From assembly GCA_003427395.1 (NCBI GenBank), contig BFEA01000647.1:532521-589890 (forward strand): a DNA stretch of 57,370 nucleotides. Direction: 5' to 3'. Source of the stretch: Chara braunii (taxonomy: Eukaryota > Streptophyta > Charophyceae > Charales > Characeae). The notes beneath the pieces are model-generated. The model did no database searches and was not told the origin of the DNA. It saw only the letters and a list, made by a program, of their open reading frames with translations. Both the position numbers and the translations under genes were made by a program. This document shows positions 53,441-57,370 of this stretch, one piece after another (the stretch's first letter is position 1; every line of letters starts with the position of its first letter).

Positions 53441-56078
53441 CTCGCCCCCCCCCCCTTCTGTGGTATGTTACCTGCTATGCACGCGCTACGATCAAATATA
53501 CCCAATAGCAGTACGTGGAGCACGCCCTAGGGCAAACGGTAGAACAAGGGCCATTTTGTTTTTTTTTTTTTCGGGGGGGGGGGGGGGGGGACACAGGGGT
53601 GATTTCTCCCTCGAGGTCTTTGTTGGGCCCTCTCACTTGTGTGACTAGGCGTCAGTTCCTAACTCCACTATGTAACTTTTATGCTCATCCAAATTCAACT
53701 GCATTCGAAACTTGGGCCCTTACTGGACTGTGGAAACCGTGTTTCTCGTGCATTTGTAAACTTTTTTTGTAACCGCCACAAAGTCACTCCCTCCCCCCAA
53801 AAACCATACGTTTTTATTTTCCATGCTTCATCTTAGAGAGCTCTTGAAAGCTTAACTCTTGAAAAAAAATTAATAGCTTACTAAACACTTCACCGTTAAA
53901 CTTCCCAAGTAGTGTGTAGCGTAAATCAAAGGGTGGGGGGACAGGGGGGTTCCCAAGGGCATCATTGTGGATGGGGATGATGGCAAGATTTCAAAAAATG
54001 GTATGGAATGAGTAAGAGCGGATTGGGGTTGCCCTGCTCGGATGACGGTGACCACTAGAGGTGGGCGGTACCTTCTTCAAATGGTAGAGTTATGTAAAGC
54101 GAGATGTCCTTGAGCTGTAACAATATAAACTATAAGTAATAACAACATGATCATAACAACCCATAACTATAACATGATTAAAATACCATAACTCAATATT
54201 GAGGGACTATCCTTGGGAATTACAAAAAAAAACGCTTACGCCTAACGCCTGAATTACCCGTACAACAGGGCTCGTTCGACTATACTTCAACTAGGGCTCG
54301 ATGGGGTTACTGCTCAACCCGGTGTCTGCAACCGCCGTCCGACCAGGTCACCCTGCCAACTTGAAGATGATAGATGGGTGACTCATATGGTCCTGAGTGG
54401 CTAGCATGAAGATAGGACATGAGGGAGTAGGGGTGTACCGGAAAGAATCGAAGAGAAAAGGAGAGAGGTTGGGGCCTCATAAGTGTTAGGACCCAGAGAG
54501 GAAAAAAAAAACAAATAGATTCGTGATGCCCTAAAATAGCACCGATGGGGATTGAAAAGGGAGTGCCCAACCAGACTCTCTTGCTGCTATGTTGCTAATA
54601 AAAAATTGCGTACTAACATAACACATGAGCACCAATGGGGTCTTCTCCATTCACAGTGGATGGCTATGGTTCCTGTTCCTCGAGGAAAAAGTCCACCCTC
54701 CATTTTGTGATGAGCAGTTCAGGCAGTGGAGCGGAAGAAGGCGTGTTGTGACACATGATCAAACAAACTAAAGTACAACGCCCACCACTCGATCAATTCA
54801 TATTACAAGAGCGCGCGAAAAATAAACGTGTGGAGAAGGACTTTCACGCAACACATGCAGGACCTCTTGGTCTGCTGCTCCATCACAAAACCTTTGGAAT
54901 CAGTTTTATGTATGTCATAGTTGCATTTGTGTATCACCTTAAAGTGTCGAGATTGTGCCCTCAAATGTCCAAGCAGCTTAGGACCACTGCGTACGTGTAA
55001 TCAACTGAAGTTTGCTGAGGAATAAGGGGAGCACGAATAAGCCCTCGACTCGCTACACAGAAGAGAGCATTTTCGAAACTAGTAAGGGTTATGAGGTTTG
55101 TAGAGAGTGAGTGTATAGGTCGATCGGAAGACATACAAGATGTAGCTGCTTTGCAGAGAACATACCACAATTTCCGAGATCAACATAGACTCGCCACATA
55201 GAACGATACTACATTGCAAGTTTAGCTTGATCTCCTGATTCACTCTGAGGATTAAGTAAAGCAATTGGGGTGGCTAAGTACCAATAGGTTCTCATGGGTT
55301 GCATATTACTATATTGTTTCTACCCTGCCTAAGCAGGTTTCTCCTAGGCGCGAGTATCTCTCGTTCCGACTTTTTCTTTCGTGTATAGAGTAAGGATAAA
55401 CTTTTGCACGAACTTCTAATTAGTGATTTTGCTATTACCATGACTGTTGGTGAAATCATAAACTCCGATCATAGCTTCTACCTTCATAATTATCATATAA
55501 ATCACTATGTGTGAAACTCGATCTATTGGGAGAGCCTAACTTTCCGTGGCTAAGTAATTCCTTTATGTGTTCTAAGTAGATGATTGCCCTTTCATAGCTG
55601 TCAGTACTTGTGTGAGTTATGTGGAAGGAGTGTGTGAGAAACGAGGGGCAATAACCTGCTGGAAAAATGAGATTGATTAGAGAAGGAGGGAAAGGTTGGA
55701 GGTGAGTGTTGAGTGGTATGATGAGGGTAATGGGGGTTGGCCTAAGGAGTCATCAACGAAAGAATAAAGAAAACATAATTGAGAGGTGTGATAAAAATGA
55801 GGGTGGTTTCACACTGTGACTGAAGTTCGCTTCTTATGCCGAAGCACATTTATCAGAGTGAACGTCCTAGACGAGCACATAGAGCGGAGCCAAAGGGAAT
55901 GAGGGTTGGGGGATTTGTATCGAGATGGGAGGGGAGGAAGGAGTGAATGAGCATGTGATATCGAAGCAGGAGGTGAGAGGTGTATTGGGGATGAAAGAGT
56001 ATGAATGAATAATTAGGAAAGAGTGTGGGAGGTGAAGGCGAGGAGCGTCTTAGATAGGGGCAAAACTCGTCAAGACAG
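53441..56078. other. No gene recognised
   Basis: C, T and G homopolymer tracts occur at 53444-53456 and 53561-53590. The rest has only short frames without recognisable protein. It may contain decayed repeat, but I find no internal duplication or element end. Confidence 0.45.
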
Positions 56079-56560
56079 TGTCGCGCGCATCATTCCCGCA
56101 AAGGAAACCCTCAAGACCGCATCACGTAGGATTTGATTGCAGTACAAATGGAGCTTCCGTAGCTGCTCCGACTGAGTGCGCCAACCATACCTCTTACGAG
56201 CCCTACGGCATACGTGAGGTACAACTTACCTCTACCTACGTGACCTGTAACCTCCCTTCGGTGGGCGTATCCTTGTCGAGCTACCAGTCCACAATACGAA
56301 AGCTAATCAGTTGCAATCGCATAAATGGATCAGCCGAGTGCGTTTCTCTTAAGCTGTATCATAGGGGGTACACGCGGTCATATGCCTCTATCGGACCCTC
56401 ACTTGAACCGACGCATTGGGGGGCTGAAGTCCCAAGCGCAACTCGTCGTCGGTCGACTAGGACGCATCTCACTCACCACTCATTACACCACACTAAAAAA
56501 CATAAATAAAATAAAAAATACACACTCACATACAACACTCCTAGTCCCTTTAGTATTCGA
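56079..56560 (-). mobile_element. 3' end of another giant-LTR copy (minus strand)
   Basis: On the minus strand this matches 26700-27158, the 5' LTR end domain, including AGTGTGGTGTAA, CGCATAAAGG-type, GGTAGCTCGACAAGGATACG and GAGGTATGGTTGGCGCACTC blocks. It ends GCGCGCGACA at 56079. No primer binding site follows. The frame at 56078-56509 is a translation of this repeat. Confidence 0.75.
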
Positions 56561-56689
56561 CCCAAAGAGATGGTTAATGGAGGCTATATATTTCGCCGAA
56601 TGTATAGTGAAAAAAGTTTTATATATGGTATACCGAAGACAAACACATCCATTAACTTACAATACACTTCAGGATTTACTTAGTCACTT

Positions 56690-57370
56690 TTTTCGATCTG
56701 GCATATTATATCTCGACGTGTATTAGGTGTTTCGTTACCGAAATACACTTTGGGATTTTCGGGATTTCACCTAGTCATTTTTTTCAATCTGGCGTGTATT
56801 CGGTGTTTCGTTACCGAAATACACTTCGGGATTTTTGGGATTTTACTTAGTCATTTTTCTCCATTTGGCATATTATATCCCGATGTGTATTCGGTGTTTC
56901 GTTACCGAAATGCATTTCGGGATTTTCGGGATTTTACTTAGTCATTTTTTTCGATCAAGCATATTATATCCCGACGTGTATTCGATGTTTCATTACCGAA
57001 ATACACTTCGGGATTTTACCTAAACATTTTTTTCGATCTGGCATATTGTATCCCGACATGTATTCGGTGTTTCATTACCGAAATACACTTCGGGATTTTC
57101 AGGATTTTACTAAGTTATTTTTTTCAATCTGGCATATTGTATCCCGACGTGTATTCGGTGTTTCATTACCGAAATACACTTAGGGATTTTACTTAGTCAT
57201 TTTTTTCGATCGAGCATATTATATCCCGACTTGTATTCGGTGTTTCGTTACCGAAATACTTCGGATATTTTCGGAATTTTACTTAGTCATTTTTTTCGAT
57301 CTGGCATATTATATCCCGACGTGTATTCGGTGTTTCGTTACCGAAATACACTTCGGGATTTTTGGGATTT
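56690..57370. repeat. Palindromic satellite, at least 8 units of 76-91 bp, running off the window
   Basis: Motif positions 56726, 56802, 56893, 56984, 57066, 57157, 57239 and 57329 give spacings of 76, 91, 91, 82, 91, 82 and 90. Each unit contains GTGTATTCGGT and ACCGAAATACAC around GTTTCGTT (or CATT variant), a strong hairpin, plus GGGATTTT and TTAGTCATTTTTTTCGATC. Short units lack a defined 9- or 15-bp block. The frames here (about 56750-57023) are repeat translations. Confidence 0.92.

Noticed and set aside
54540-54600. tRNA-like element
   Set aside because: GGGATTGAAA resembles an inverted B box, but no A box or stems accompany it.

Overview
This is eukaryotic nuclear DNA, repeat-dense and almost free of genes. 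Several features suggest a green-plant-lineage genome: an L1-type LINE, an LTR element primed by a plant-like tRNA-Asp site, a spliced gene, tRNA-derived SINE-like units, MITEs, microsatellites and assembly gaps. The combination reminds me of a large streptophyte-alga genome such as Chara, but no species-diagnostic gene is present, so that is only an inference.

Layout of the first 20 kb. A decayed, 5'-truncated L1-like LINE (about 2.09-6.45 kb) carries a nested U6 snRNA retropseudogene with a clear target-site duplication and a 111-bp MITE. Two more copies of that MITE flank the LINE. From 7.5 to 10.2 kb lie minisatellites and a gapped CT/GT microsatellite. The only convincing host gene is a long minus-strand exon at 10.7-12.45 kb, which ends at a consensus splice donor. 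From 13 to 19.6 kb there are two further foldback MITE families, degenerate tRNA-like units and small tandem repeats.

From 19.7 kb to the end the window is essentially a nest of giant LTRs. A 21.5-kb LTR retrotransposon (20034-41490) has unusually long LTRs of 7.1 and 7.5 kb, a tRNA-Asp-type primer binding site directly after the 5' LTR, and a decayed internal region with only gag-like remnants. It sits inside an older, related giant LTR (19746-20033 continued at 41491-47545). A second copy of that older LTR lies tail to tail on the minus strand (47546-52953). A third LTR end (minus strand, 56079 onward) runs into a palindromic 91-bp satellite.

The most unusual signals are inside these LTRs. 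(1) Both LTRs of the big element hold an array of about six stem-loops in which the loop sequence is nearly constant while the stems differ but stay complementary. (2) The older LTR family carries a predicted three-way-junction structure whose stems are maintained by compensatory changes between copies. It is followed by a composite of tRNA-like, U6-like and antisense-tRNA-like sequence with an A-rich tail. (3) The same LTR family carries overlapping open frames, joined by TGATG, whose protein sequence is conserved between two otherwise divergent copies. (4) The LTR 5' ends share a near-perfect palindrome. All similarity statements come from reading the sequence by eye.
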